Of a stretch of 64,000 bases of DNA, positions 43,347-52,388 are shown piece by piece. Each line of letters starts with the position of its first letter. The first letter of the stretch is position 1. This DNA is from Aquisalinus flavus (GTDB lineage: Bacteria; Pseudomonadota; Alphaproteobacteria; Caulobacterales; Parvularculaceae): positions 2,056,155-2,120,154 of the forward strand of contig NZ_CP042288.1 in the NCBI RefSeq assembly GCF_022559625.1. Reading direction: 5' to 3'. Under the pieces are notes generated by a model that was not told the DNA's origin, ran no database searches, and worked only from the letters and a program-made list of their open reading frames with translations. Both the position numbers and the translations under genes were made by a program.

Positions 43347-43859
43347 CTAAAGCGCGCCAATGAACGGAAGGCCTCGTTTCTGGCCGGCATCGTCCATGCC
43401 ATAGCCGACGAGGAAATCGTCCGGACCCGCCGTGAAGGCGGCATAATCGGCGTGGACCGGCTCTGCCCGGCCCGTCTGCTTGTCGACGGCAACGGCGATC
43501 TTCACGCCGGCCGCGCCGCGTTCCTCCATCAGCCTGGCCGCGAAATAGAGGCTGCGGCCTGAGTCGAGCACATCGTCGGCGAGCAGCACGGTCTTGCCCT
43601 CGATTGGCTTGGTCAGGTCCTTCAACAGCTTCACGACGCCTGACGAGGTATGCTTGTCGCCGTAACTCGCCAGATGCAGCGTGTCGATGAAGCAGTCGCC
43701 ACCGGCGCGGTTGATGGCGCGGGCAAGGTCTGCGCCGAACACGAAGCCGCCCGTCAGGATCGGGATCAGCACGAAGTCGGTGCCGAGGTCCGCGACGATC
43801 TTCTCGCCCAGCGTGACGAGGCGTCCGGCGATCTGGTCTTCCGTATAAAGAGTGCGCAT
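43347..43859 (-). CDS. hpt: Hypoxanthine phosphoribosyltransferase
   Basis: 170 residues from MRTLYTEDQIAGRL. VLIPILTGGFVFGADLAR and the PRPP loop VLLADDVLDSGRSL are diagnostic of type I phosphoribosyltransferases; the C-terminal FLVGYGMDDAGQKRGLPFIG matches HPRT. It salvages hypoxanthine and guanine. The frame is open far upstream, but those residues overlap the zinc-ribbon gene and are not coding. It lies just downstream of that gene on the same strand. Confidence 0.92.
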   Translation of the reverse strand: MRTLYTEDQIAGRLVTLGEKIVADLGTDFVLIPILTGGFVFGADLARAINRAGGDCFIDTLHLASYGDKHTSSGVVKLLKDLTKPIEGKTVLLADDVLDSGRSLYFAARLMEERGAAGVKIAVAVDKQTGRAEPVHADYAAFTAGPDDFLVGYGMDDAGQKRGLPFIGAL

Positions 43860-43879
43860 GCGTGCCCTTCGGTCTCGTA

Positions 43880-45262
43880 TCAGTCTCTCATGCGGGTCAG
43901 GGGCGCTGGCTGCTGCGCCTCGCCCCAGCCGCTGGTCGTCTTTCGCATGAAATAGGCGTTGCCGCCAAGCCCGCCTTCCAGCGCGGCGATCACTTCCGGC
44001 TGGCTGCGTTCCAGCGCGGCGCGTTCTTCGGCATTCATCACATCGATCCTGACCTGAGCTGTCCCCGCGGGCGCCAGCGCCCTCGTGCGGAAGGGCGTCT
44101 CGCTTTGCGGCGACAACTGCCCTGCGCCCTCCAGCCTGAACGCCCAGCTCGACAGGACGCGACCGTCGGGATCCAGGGCATCGGCGCGGATCAGCGGTGA
44201 CTTCACCACGTCGCGACCCTGATGGCTGACCGATCCGGCAAGCTCGATGACCGGCCCCTGCGGCGAGCGGGCATAGCGATGCGTGATGGTGGAAATCTCC
44301 ACCGGCTCCGGCCCGCCGATCATGCCAAAGGCAGTATAGGCGGCCCCGGCCTGGGGCCAGGCCTGGGCGATGTCGGTGCGCATGAAGATACCGGCATAGG
44401 CGACGGCGGCAATGGCGGCGTAGAACCCCGCCCAGCCGAGAAATTTCTTCGGCGTCATGCGGCGGCGGGCACGGCGCAGCTGTTCCATCCGCCATTCGGA
44501 GACCTTGCGGTCACCGGGAGTGAGCAGTCTTTCGACCCGGGCCTCGCGCCCGCGCAACAGCGTTCCGAGGACGCCATCAGCGCGGTCGGCGACGCCTTCC
44601 ATCAGGGCGACGAGCCCGCGCACCACGCTGCGGAAGGCGCCGGGGGAATTTTCCGACGGTGCATCCGTTTCGGCCGCGAGCGACTCGTTAGGAGGCGCCC
44701 TCATCTCGCTGCGCGAACCGGCCTTGCCGGTTGCCGTGCCAGGGCGCGGCGGCGTCAGCGGTTCTTGCCCTGGCCCGTGCTCATGTTGGCTGACCAGCCG
44801 GGCTATCGCCGGCATGGTGAGGGCAGCATCGATGCGCTCGTCGACGGTTTCGGTCTGATTGCCTGCAGGACCGATTTCATGCCAGTCGGCCTCGATGATC
44901 CGCTCGTCCCGATCATCGATGTCAGCCTCGGGAGCGGCGCCGAAATAGGTCCCGGTTGCGCTCTCGTCTTCGATCGCCTCATCTTCATAGCTGTCAAACA
45001 GCGCTGCCAGCGCTGCCGACCCCTGGCTGGAGCGGGCCGGGCGGGAGAACCCTGACGCGGCACGACCGGCGGTCGCCGACATTGGGCGTGACCGGTCCCA
45101 GCGCGGTATGGTTTCGCCCATACCATAGGAGGCGGTGGCAGCGGCGCGCATCGCCAGCCATGAATGATGACAGGACGCACATTTGACAGAGCGGCCCTGT
45201 GGCGGAATGCTGCCGGGCGGCACATCGTATCGGGTGGAACAGGTAGGGCAAATCAGTTTCAT
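43880..45262 (-). CDS. Zinc-ribbon (MJ0042-type) membrane protein
   Basis: 460 residues. The N-terminal zinc ribbon has CPTC and CASC pairs (about 5-31). A long Ala/Glu/Pro-rich linker (about 40-270) leads to one membrane helix (FLGWAGFYAAIAAVAYAGIF) and a DUF3426-like C-terminal domain (ITHRYARSPQGPVIELAGSV; TAQVRIDVMNAEER). Function is unknown. It is divergent from ftsE, as in related genomes, which suggests a cell-envelope or division link. Confidence 0.85.
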   Translation of the reverse strand: MKLICPTCSTRYDVPPGSIPPQGRSVKCASCHHSWLAMRAAATASYGMGETIPRWDRSRPMSATAGRAASGFSRPARSSQGSAALAALFDSYEDEAIEDESATGTYFGAAPEADIDDRDERIIEADWHEIGPAGNQTETVDERIDAALTMPAIARLVSQHEHGPGQEPLTPPRPGTATGKAGSRSEMRAPPNESLAAETDAPSENSPGAFRSVVRGLVALMEGVADRADGVLGTLLRGREARVERLLTPGDRKVSEWRMEQLRRARRRMTPKKFLGWAGFYAAIAAVAYAGIFMRTDIAQAWPQAGAAYTAFGMIGGPEPVEISTITHRYARSPQGPVIELAGSVSHQGRDVVKSPLIRADALDPDGRVLSSWAFRLEGAGQLSPQSETPFRTRALAPAGTAQVRIDVMNAEERAALERSQPEVIAALEGGLGGNAYFMRKTTSGWGEAQQPAPLTRMRD

Positions 45263-45324
45263 TCTCTCTGCCCCGAGCCAGAATCAGTCTTGTATTGCCA
45301 GCTAGTATCATAACCGGAGTAAGC

Positions 45325-46116
45325 GTGGACCCGATTGCGGAATTCAACATGGTGGGCCTGTCCTATGACGGGCAGATTGACGTGCTCAAGGACGTCAATC
45401 TGGTCATCCGCAATGGCGACTTCCGCTTCCTGACCGGGCCGTCCGGCGCCGGCAAGACGTCGCTGCTGAAGATGATCTATCTTGCCCACAAGCCGACAAG
45501 CGGCTCGCTGTCCCTGTTCGGCCAGAATGTTGCCAACATGCCGCGCAGCGACCAGCCCGCCATCAGGCGGCGTATCGGCGTGGTCTTCCAGGAATTCCGG
45601 CTGCTGGATCATCTAACGGCCTTTGAAAACGTGGCCCTGCCCATGCGCGTGGCGGGCGTTAACCAACTGGATTACCGCCAAGACGTAACCGAACTCTTAA
45701 CATGGGTGGGACTGGGCCGGAAGATGGACGCCCTGCCCGCAACCCTGTCGGGCGGGGAGAAGCAGCGCGTGGCCCTGGCCCGGGCGCTGGTGTCCAAGCC
45801 GGACCTGATTCTTGCCGACGAACCGACGGGCAATGTCGATCCGATCATGGGCGAGCGCATCATGCGGCTGCTGGTGGAGTTGAACCGGCTCGGAACCGCG
45901 GTGATCGTAGCCACCCACGACCTTGCCCTGGTGCGCCGGATGAAAAAGAACATCCTGCGCCTGAAGGATGGTACGCTGACCCTGCACGGGCCACTGAAGG
46001 ATGCCGCCCCAGCAGGCCCCGGCACGAGCGCGGCGTCGACACCCTATACCGAGGCAAGCGCCACCGGCGACCGGCTCGACGAGGCTGAACCCGAAGCCGC
46101 CCGGAGATCCTCATGA
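45325..46116 (+). CDS. ftsE: Cell-division ATP-binding protein FtsE
   Basis: 263 residues from the GTG at 45325, five bases after GGAG. Walker A is GPSGAGKT (about 38-45), the signature is LSGGEKQRVALARAL, and Walker B is LILADEPTGNVDP, followed by ATHDLAL. The C-terminus has an extra Ala/Pro-rich tail. With FtsX it forms the ABC-type complex that activates septal peptidoglycan hydrolysis. It overlaps ftsX by 4 bases (ATGA). Confidence 0.95.
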   Translation: MDPIAEFNMVGLSYDGQIDVLKDVNLVIRNGDFRFLTGPSGAGKTSLLKMIYLAHKPTSGSLSLFGQNVANMPRSDQPAIRRRIGVVFQEFRLLDHLTAFENVALPMRVAGVNQLDYRQDVTELLTWVGLGRKMDALPATLSGGEKQRVALARALVSKPDLILADEPTGNVDPIMGERIMRLLVELNRLGTAVIVATHDLALVRRMKKNILRLKDGTLTLHGPLKDAAPAGPGTSAASTPYTEASATGDRLDEAEPEAARRSS

Positions 46117-47048
46117 GCCTCGAGCCCTTAGACGCAGACGCGGTCGCCGAGGCTGATCACGGACCACGGGCAAAGCGCATGCCGCTTCTGCCCGAGGCCG
46201 GCGCCGCGGGCGCACCCCTGACGGCCGTCATCGCGGTGATCTGCTTTCTCGCCGCCCTCGCCCTGACAGGCTTCTTTTCGGTGTCAAAGGCAGCGCGGGA
46301 CTGGACGGCGGATCTGCGCGGCTCGATCACCATCCAGGTGAAGGGAAGCGATGTTGGCGAGATCGCCGCCAATACCGAGACCGTCATGGAGTTCCTGCAA
46401 GGCACGGAAGGCATTCTGAGTGCCGAGGCCCTGACCCGCGAGGAAGCCGGCAAGCTGCTGGAGCCGTGGCTCGGCAAGGGTAACCTGCCCGCCAGCCTGC
46501 CGGTACCGGGCATCATCGCCGTTGAAGTGGCGCCCTCAATGCGCGGGGAACTCGACAGCCTGGCATCGAGCCTTGCCGGCGTCGCGCCGAATGCCACGAT
46601 TGACGATCACGGGGCGTGGAATGCAAGCCTCGCCGCCTCGGCCCGTGTTATCCAGATTTTTGCCTTCGGCGTCTTCATGCTGATTATGGGCGCCGTCTGC
46701 ACTGTCATCATCTTTGCTGCGCGGGCGGGCCTTGCCGCCAACCGGGAAGTCGTCGACGTGCTGCACCTCGTCGGCGCAACCGACACCTTCATCGCCAAGG
46801 AAGTACAGAGACGCTTCTTCATTCTCGGGCTGCGCGGTTCGATCATTGGCGTTGTCGCGGCAGGTGCGGCGGTCGCCAGTGCCGTCCTGCTGCTTGGCGG
46901 ATCGATCGCCAACAGCTATTTCCTGCCGTCCTTTTCGACCGATTCAGGCCTGTTTCTGTGGCTGCTGATCGTACCCCTGCTCACCTGCCTCGTCGCGGCA
47001 TGGAGTGCCCGCACGACCGTTCTCAAGACCCTCGAAAAGCGGTTCTGA
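46113..47048 (+). CDS. ftsX: Cell-division protein FtsX
   Basis: 311 residues. A cytoplasmic N-terminus precedes helix 1 (TAVIAVICFLAALALTGFF), then a periplasmic domain (DLRGSITIQVKGSDVGEIAA), then three C-terminal helices (VIQIFAFGVFMLIMGAVCTV; IIGVVAAGAAVASAVLLLGG; LFLWLLIVPLLTCLVAAWSA) with the VDVLHLVGATDTFIAKEVQR coupling segment. Four helices is the FtsX topology. It is co-translated with ftsE. Confidence 0.94.
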   Translation: MSLEPLDADAVAEADHGPRAKRMPLLPEAGAAGAPLTAVIAVICFLAALALTGFFSVSKAARDWTADLRGSITIQVKGSDVGEIAANTETVMEFLQGTEGILSAEALTREEAGKLLEPWLGKGNLPASLPVPGIIAVEVAPSMRGELDSLASSLAGVAPNATIDDHGAWNASLAASARVIQIFAFGVFMLIMGAVCTVIIFAARAGLAANREVVDVLHLVGATDTFIAKEVQRRFFILGLRGSIIGVVAAGAAVASAVLLLGGSIANSYFLPSFSTDSGLFLWLLIVPLLTCLVAAWSARTTVLKTLEKRF

Positions 47049-47185
47049 TACCGGTTTCGCTAACCGGTCTGGCATGTCTGTGCCACATTACAACCGGTTA
47101 GCTTGCCAGCATCGACAAATGCGCTAATCTTTGGAGCTTGGGGCCTGATGAACCGGCTTCAGTGTGGGGTAAGGCAGGACAGGCT

Positions 47186-47791
47186 TTGATACGCTTCGTT
47201 GGACAATTGCTGATCGTTTTCGCCCTCCTCTGGGCCGGCGGCTTTGCCCTTTTCGTCTCGAAGGTTCCGCGCGAGGGCAATGAGATTGCCTCCCTGCAAC
47301 TGGAAAACTCCGATCCAGCCGAGACCGGCATCGTCGCGCTGACGGGCGGCGGCCTGTCGCGGATCCGCGCGGCGGTGACCCTGATGGAGTCCGGGAATGG
47401 CACCAAGGTGTTGATCACCGGCACCCACCCGGACACCAGGGAAGAAGAGCTCGCCGCCTATATCGAGAACTCAGCTGCCCTGTTCGAATGCTGTATCGAG
47501 CTTGGCCAGCGCGCGCTGACCACCAGGGGCAATGCCATCGAAACGCGTGACTGGGTCGACGAAAACGGCTTTGAACGTATCATCGTCGTGACCACCGACT
47601 ATCACATGCCGCGTGCGATCGCGGAAATCCGCCATTCGATGCCGCAGACCCAGGTCATCGCCTGGCCCGTCGCTTCCCCCATTGCGCCTGCGCAGGGCTG
47701 GATTGAATCGGGGGAAGCGTGGCAGGTTCTGGTGACCGAGTATAACAAGTTTCTGCTGGTACGGATGGCCCAGGTGCTGCGGCTGGAATAG
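47186..47791 (+). CDS. YdcF/ElyC family membrane protein (DUF218)
   Basis: 201 residues from the TTG at 47186, which has AAGGCAGGA in front; GTG at 47162 and TTG at 47138 are in-frame alternatives. One membrane helix (QLLIVFALLWAGGFALFV) precedes the DUF218 domain: IVALTGGGLSRIRAAVTLME, KVLITGTHP, TTRGNAIETRDWV and VVTTDYHMPRAIAEIRHSM. Relatives such as ElyC and SanA affect envelope biogenesis. It continues the ftsEX operon and precedes plsC by 11 bases. Confidence 0.85.
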   Translation: MIRFVGQLLIVFALLWAGGFALFVSKVPREGNEIASLQLENSDPAETGIVALTGGGLSRIRAAVTLMESGNGTKVLITGTHPDTREEELAAYIENSAALFECCIELGQRALTTRGNAIETRDWVDENGFERIIVVTTDYHMPRAIAEIRHSMPQTQVIAWPVASPIAPAQGWIESGEAWQVLVTEYNKFLLVRMAQVLRLE

Positions 47792-47802
47792 GGAAGGCCA
47801 CA

Positions 47803-48564
47803 ATGCTGACCACCTTGCGGTCTGCCGCATACGGCATATTGATGCCGTTGAGCGCTCTTGTCACCGGCCTCGTCTGCCTGCCCAGTGTTTTGAGACGGGA
47901 CTGGGCCCTCGCCGTATGCAAGGTGTGGGGCCGGCTGGCGCTTGGCATGCTGAAAGTCGTCTGCGGCACGGACTATCGCATCGAAGGCCGGGGCAATATG
48001 CCGGATGGCCCCGCCCTGCTCGCCGTCAAGCACCAATCCATGTGGGAGACCATCGCGCTTGCCGTGCTGCTGCCCAATCCGTGTTTCGTCCTGAAGAAAG
48101 AACTCATCGCCATACCCGTCTTCGGCTGGTGGTGCCGCGCGGCAGGCTTCATCGCGGTAGACCGCGCCGCCGGAGCGAACGCGATGCGCCAGATGCTGGA
48201 CGCGGCAAGAGAGCGCCTCGATGAAGGCTGCCAGATCCTGATCTTTCCGGAAGGAACTCGGATCGCCCCTGGCGAGACTGGCACCTATCATCCGGGCGTT
48301 GCAGGGCTGTACAAGGCGCTCGGCACGCCCTGCGTCCCCGTCGCCCATAATTCCGGACTGTTTTTTCGTTATCCAGGCATCCGCCGCGAGCCCGGCACGA
48401 TCACGCTGACCTTCCTGCCGCCGATAGAGCCCGGGATGAAACGGTCGCAATTCCTCGCCGAGGTAAAGAGCGCGATCGAGACCGAGGCCCTGCGCCTCGT
48501 CGCCCCGGCGCCTTCGGGAAAAGCGGCTGAACGGGGTGCGGACAAGTCGGAATACCTTCGATGA
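47803..48564 (+). CDS. plsC: 1-acyl-sn-glycerol-3-phosphate acyltransferase
   Basis: 253 residues. One N-terminal membrane helix, then the PlsC domain: VKHQSMWETIAL has the His and the acidic residue of the HX4D/E type motif, KKELIAIPVFGWWCRAAGFI follows, and ILIFPEGTRIAPGE is the glycerophosphate site. It makes phosphatidic acid. It is likely the end of the ftsE-ftsX-ydcF-plsC unit. An overlapping 23-codon frame (ATGA at 48561) exists but looks non-coding. Confidence 0.92.
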   Translation: MLTTLRSAAYGILMPLSALVTGLVCLPSVLRRDWALAVCKVWGRLALGMLKVVCGTDYRIEGRGNMPDGPALLAVKHQSMWETIALAVLLPNPCFVLKKELIAIPVFGWWCRAAGFIAVDRAAGANAMRQMLDAARERLDEGCQILIFPEGTRIAPGETGTYHPGVAGLYKALGTPCVPVAHNSGLFFRYPGIRREPGTITLTFLPPIEPGMKRSQFLAEVKSAIETEALRLVAPAPSGKAAERGADKSEYLR

Positions 48565-48742
48565 GTCCACACCTTGCAGATATCACCGAGATGAACCGGA
48601 TCGCGAGCGACCGCCTTCTGAGACGGCATTAAACTTATGACACTGGGACAATCTGGTGCTGTTAACGGCACGCCACGGCTTGTAGGATGTGCTTCCAAGG
48701 TATCGTCGGGGTAAAGGCGCGGCGCGAAAAACGGGGTTAGGA

Positions 48743-49810
48743 ATGAACACTTACGCTCAGGATGATCAGCCGCGGGCATCGCGATGGATGCTGTTCCTGC
48801 CACTGGTGATCGGCGCCGCTCTCGTCGTCATCTACTGGTTCGTATGGTCATGGGGCGCTGGCGTCATGCGCGAAGAGATTGCCAACTGGAAGACGGCGCA
48901 GGAAAGCGCAGGGCTGACGATAGAGCACGGGCCGATGAAAGTTACCGGCTTCCCCTTCGTGTTGCGGGCGGAGTTGCCAGATCCCTACATCGCCAATACT
49001 GCCGCTGGCTGGGCGTGGCAGGCGGAAATGCTCTATGCCGATACGCCGCCGCTTTCGCCGAACCGAATCATCCTGTCGCCCGAGGGCGATCAGCAGCTGA
49101 ACCTGACCGATGACAGCGGCCCGAATATCTGGAACCTGACGGCGGCAATCTTCCGCATCAGCCTCGCCGAGGCCAAGACCGGTCTCGATATTCGCGGCCT
49201 CGTTGCCCGTCCCGAGCGGCCCGGTGACGGCGATATCGCGGCGCTGGAAATCGGCTCTGTCATGGCCAATACGCTGATCACGGAGAATCCGGAGAATGGC
49301 AGAAGTGGCGACCTTGGCCGCTTTGCCCTGTCTGCACGCGATATCGTCTTCGAGAAGGCCGATGGCACACCGCCGCTCGCCTTTGCCGAGGTCGATCTGT
49401 CCGTGGTGGCCACGGCGATCGGCACGGTGATGACCCGGCAGGGCGGCGAAAGCAATGCCGCCGCCTGGCAGCGCGGCAATGGCGAACTGGTCATCGAGGG
49501 CCTGCGCCTCGTCGTGTCCGATGGCCGTCAGGCGATCCCGACGCAGCTTCGTGCCAATGGAACCCTGACCCTCGACAGCGAGCATTTCCCCGCCGGGACC
49601 ATCGAATTGACACTGAAGGATCACCTTGCCCTTGTCTCCGTGCTGCGCGAGCAGGGCCTGATCACGCAGGAGGAATCGGAACAGGCCGACAATGCCCTGC
49701 GCTTCCTGTCACAGGCCATGGGCGAGGAGATCAAGGCGCCCCTGCAATTGCGCAACGGCAAGCTGCGCCTTGGCCCCGTCGCGATCATGGATCTCGACCG
49801 GATAGGCTGA
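48743..49810 (+). CDS. DUF2125 domain-containing protein
   Basis: 355 residues from MNTYAQDDQP after GGGTTAGGA. One membrane helix (WMLFLPLVIGAALVVIYWFV) anchors a large periplasmic beta domain: TIEHGPMKVTGFPFVLRAEL is the DUF2125 entry motif. Function is unknown; DUF2125 has AsmA-like character in places. In related genomes it neighbours tyrA and hisC, but here an accessory block (50.0-52.4 kb) intervenes. Confidence 0.87.
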   Translation: MNTYAQDDQPRASRWMLFLPLVIGAALVVIYWFVWSWGAGVMREEIANWKTAQESAGLTIEHGPMKVTGFPFVLRAELPDPYIANTAAGWAWQAEMLYADTPPLSPNRIILSPEGDQQLNLTDDSGPNIWNLTAAIFRISLAEAKTGLDIRGLVARPERPGDGDIAALEIGSVMANTLITENPENGRSGDLGRFALSARDIVFEKADGTPPLAFAEVDLSVVATAIGTVMTRQGGESNAAAWQRGNGELVIEGLRLVVSDGRQAIPTQLRANGTLTLDSEHFPAGTIELTLKDHLALVSVLREQGLITQEESEQADNALRFLSQAMGEEIKAPLQLRNGKLRLGPVAIMDLDRIG

Positions 49811-50082
49811 AGGGCGTCGGCTGGCTGGCTTATCCGTTCCGAACTGCGGCTCCAAAGCGGTTCGGCAAATACCGTCCCGATCGTCGCAACCCTCGATGGC
49901 AGGGCACCTCTCGCGCCGGATGACACCTGGCACTGCTGGACAGTGCCGTCAGGCAATGGCGACCGATCCCTCCAAACGGGGGATGCCGGGCGAGACAATA
50001 GGCGACGCATCCCCGGAATGGGGTATTGTTTCTGAAGGGAAGCAGAAGGATAGTCTGAATTGTGTTTTCAGGAAGCGCATTC

Positions 50083-51549
50083 ATGTTGTCAGTTCTGCGC
50101 GCCGCAGTCGCCCTCTGCTCTATAGTTGCATTCTCCTCAACCGCACACGCTCAGTCTCAAAGCTCGCTCGATAGCCCAACCTGCATGATCTGGAACGAGG
50201 CACCGATAGCTGATGTTCTGGCGAAGGATGAATTCTACACCCACGAGCTCTTCATCTGGTTCTGGCATACCTATGGCTACGATCAGGTCAGTAAGATGCC
50301 GGAATGGGTCAGTCAGCAGGATCGTTTTGCCGAATGCTTTGACGGGAAGGCGAAAGGCAAGTGTGGGTTCAAGTCCAGCAGCTCCATCAGGAAGGCGCTC
50401 GAGAAAAACAGCACCGCCGAGCTGTCTGAAAGTACGCTGAAGAAACTGTTTGAAGGCGGCCCACCCCCTGAAGCCATTACGTTTGCAATGAAGAGTCTGG
50501 GCACCTGCTTCGGCGATGACCCATCGCTCCCGACACTTGATGAACTTGGCCTGTTCGCTGGCGAGTTTGATATCCAGGTGTGCTCAAAACCAGCCACGGA
50601 ACTTGAACTTCGTCCTGAAAAGCTTGGAGATGACCTCGCTGCCTATCGTAGCTGGGGCGTTGCTCTGCGCCGATATATGTCCAGACCCGGCGTGTTTGAT
50701 CGACGCAAGGAATGTCGCGTTGCGCCCATAGCGGCCAGGCCACTCATGCAGGAATATCTGGGCCGCGTTGAGAAACGCGAACGCGAGATCGCAGCCTACG
50801 AAAATCGGTCTGTCGCGGAGCGGGTCGCCGGTCTCAACGCCATGCAGATTGCCTATAGCCTCGTCTATCGCACCAACTCCGGGGAACACGAGCCCACACG
50901 TCCGATGCCTCAGGGCTCTTTTGACTGGCAGGCAAACTACGCCCAAAAAGTCAGAGACGGGTATCCCGAACCGGGGATACCTCAGGCCGTTATGGACTGG
51001 GCACTGGAGCAACCACTGACCCGGTTTGAACCGGTCGAAGATCCCTTTGAAGCCCGCTATCGCCTTCACGAAGCAGAGCTGACGGATGAGATCTGGGCGC
51101 GCCATGTTGCCTCGCGCCTTAACAAACTTGCACCACAGACCCCTCGCATCAGGGTGAATGAGGGGTGCGACATTCTCATGAATATCGTCCGCAACGACAT
51201 CCAGTTTGGAAAACGCACACCTCAGACCAGAGGCGAAGCGGAATACTATCGGCTCGTCTCACAAAGCCGGCCGTCTTGGGCGCAGATCATGTGCAATGAG
51301 ACCCCGGCCGCAATTTTTGAGAACGCAAAAACGCGCTACGAAGTGACGCAGCGGGAAAAGGCTGAGAAGGCGAACAGACTAGCAGAGCCCCAAGCCCCCA
51401 ATGAATGGGACGAAATCCTCAAAGGGCTGAACGACTACGCCAACCGCCCCAGCAGCAAAAGCGGACCATATCAACCACCCACAACGCGCTGTTATACCAC
51501 CGGCTATACCGAGTCTGGCCTCGCCAACCGGGTCTGTTTCGAAAACTGA
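50083..51549 (+). CDS. Secreted hypothetical protein
   Basis: 488 residues from the ATG preceded by AGGAAG. A signal peptide (about 1-24, SSTAHAQ) is clear. The mature protein is Cys-containing and helical, with blocks such as LFIWFWHTYGYDQVSKMPEW, NAMQIAYSLVYRTNSGEHEP and DEILKGLNDYANRPS. I recognise no family. Its DNA is less GC-rich than the neighbours, and together with the adjacent pseudogene it breaks the usual DUF2125-tyrA order, which suggests later insertion. Confidence 0.65.
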   Translation: MLSVLRAAVALCSIVAFSSTAHAQSQSSLDSPTCMIWNEAPIADVLAKDEFYTHELFIWFWHTYGYDQVSKMPEWVSQQDRFAECFDGKAKGKCGFKSSSSIRKALEKNSTAELSESTLKKLFEGGPPPEAITFAMKSLGTCFGDDPSLPTLDELGLFAGEFDIQVCSKPATELELRPEKLGDDLAAYRSWGVALRRYMSRPGVFDRRKECRVAPIAARPLMQEYLGRVEKREREIAAYENRSVAERVAGLNAMQIAYSLVYRTNSGEHEPTRPMPQGSFDWQANYAQKVRDGYPEPGIPQAVMDWALEQPLTRFEPVEDPFEARYRLHEAELTDEIWARHVASRLNKLAPQTPRIRVNEGCDILMNIVRNDIQFGKRTPQTRGEAEYYRLVSQSRPSWAQIMCNETPAAIFENAKTRYEVTQREKAEKANRLAEPQAPNEWDEILKGLNDYANRPSSKSGPYQPPTTRCYTTGYTESGLANRVCFEN

Positions 51550-51648
51550 GCGGTCGCCTGGCAAGCGACACAGGCGACGGCCAGAAAGGCCGGGAGCGTG
51601 ACAGGCGGCTTGCCGTCCCGCTCCCGGAGCCGTCCCCGCCCCTTGCCT

Positions 51649-52388
51649 TTATTGTCCCTGCCCAAGCGAAAAACCCGGCTCACCGTCGAAGGTGTAGAGA
51701 TTTTCTGTCTTGATGAAGTCGACGCCGCCATAATGCAGATTGCGCAGTAGCTCGAGCAGCATCGCCTTGTTGAACTGCTTGTCTTGTGCAGCTTCGAATC
51801 GGCAGCGCCAATGATCCGTACAGAAAGTTTCCGGCAGGCCGTTCGGCCAGACCTTTACACCCCGATTGGTGATCATGGTCAGCGAGAAGACATGGTTTTC
51901 CGCCGTACGCAGTGCCTTTGCCAGCGTGTCGGGGGTCACCCGGCGCCTGGACGAAGACATCGACCCGACGAGCTTTTTCTCAGCCGGCACGTTACGGCGC
52001 GCCGTCGCGCCGGGCACGGCGAGCGGCTTGGCCGCACTGTAGTCCAACATCGGCAGGCTTTCCGGCAATTGGCCTAGCCGCGCGATCACGGCATTGGCGA
52101 AGTCTAGCGTGCCGACCCGTTGTTTCGACACACCCTCACGCCAGAGATGTCGGCGCTGTGGATACCGTCCTCGATCGTCTTCAGCCAGGCATTATGGACA
52201 CGTCCGGCCACCTCACCCTGCCCGATATGGACCAGCATCATGACCCCAGCCATCAACAGCCCTGACGGGTTGGCGATGTTCTTGCCGGCAATGTCGGGCG
52301 CGGAACCGTGGATCGCCTCGAACATGGCGCCGAACGCTTGCGGGAATACATCGTCCGCGAACTGGAGCACGGACGGTATCGTTAGGGC
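51649..52388 (-). pseudogene. NADP-dependent isocitrate dehydrogenase remnant, truncated and frameshifted
   Basis: Read leftwards, the first frame gives VLQFADDVFPQAFGAMFEAI then NIANPSGLLMAGVMMLVHIG and EDGIHSADI, the substrate and cofactor part of isocitrate dehydrogenase. After a frame change near 52140 it continues as VSKQRVGTLDFANAVIARLG and the C-terminal domain to the stop at 51649. The N-terminal half is missing: the fragment begins right at the tyrA stop. The order and motifs match the Rickettsia-type enzyme of about 480 residues. It has no function as read. Confidence 0.8.

Noticed and set aside
43860-44495. N-terminal extension of the hpt frame
   Set aside because: The frame is open but overlaps the zinc-ribbon gene, and the conserved HPRT sequence begins at MRTLYTED (43859).
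48561-48632. 23-codon frame overlapping the plsC stop (ATGA)
   Set aside because: Too short, with no recognisable feature; overlap alone is weak evidence.
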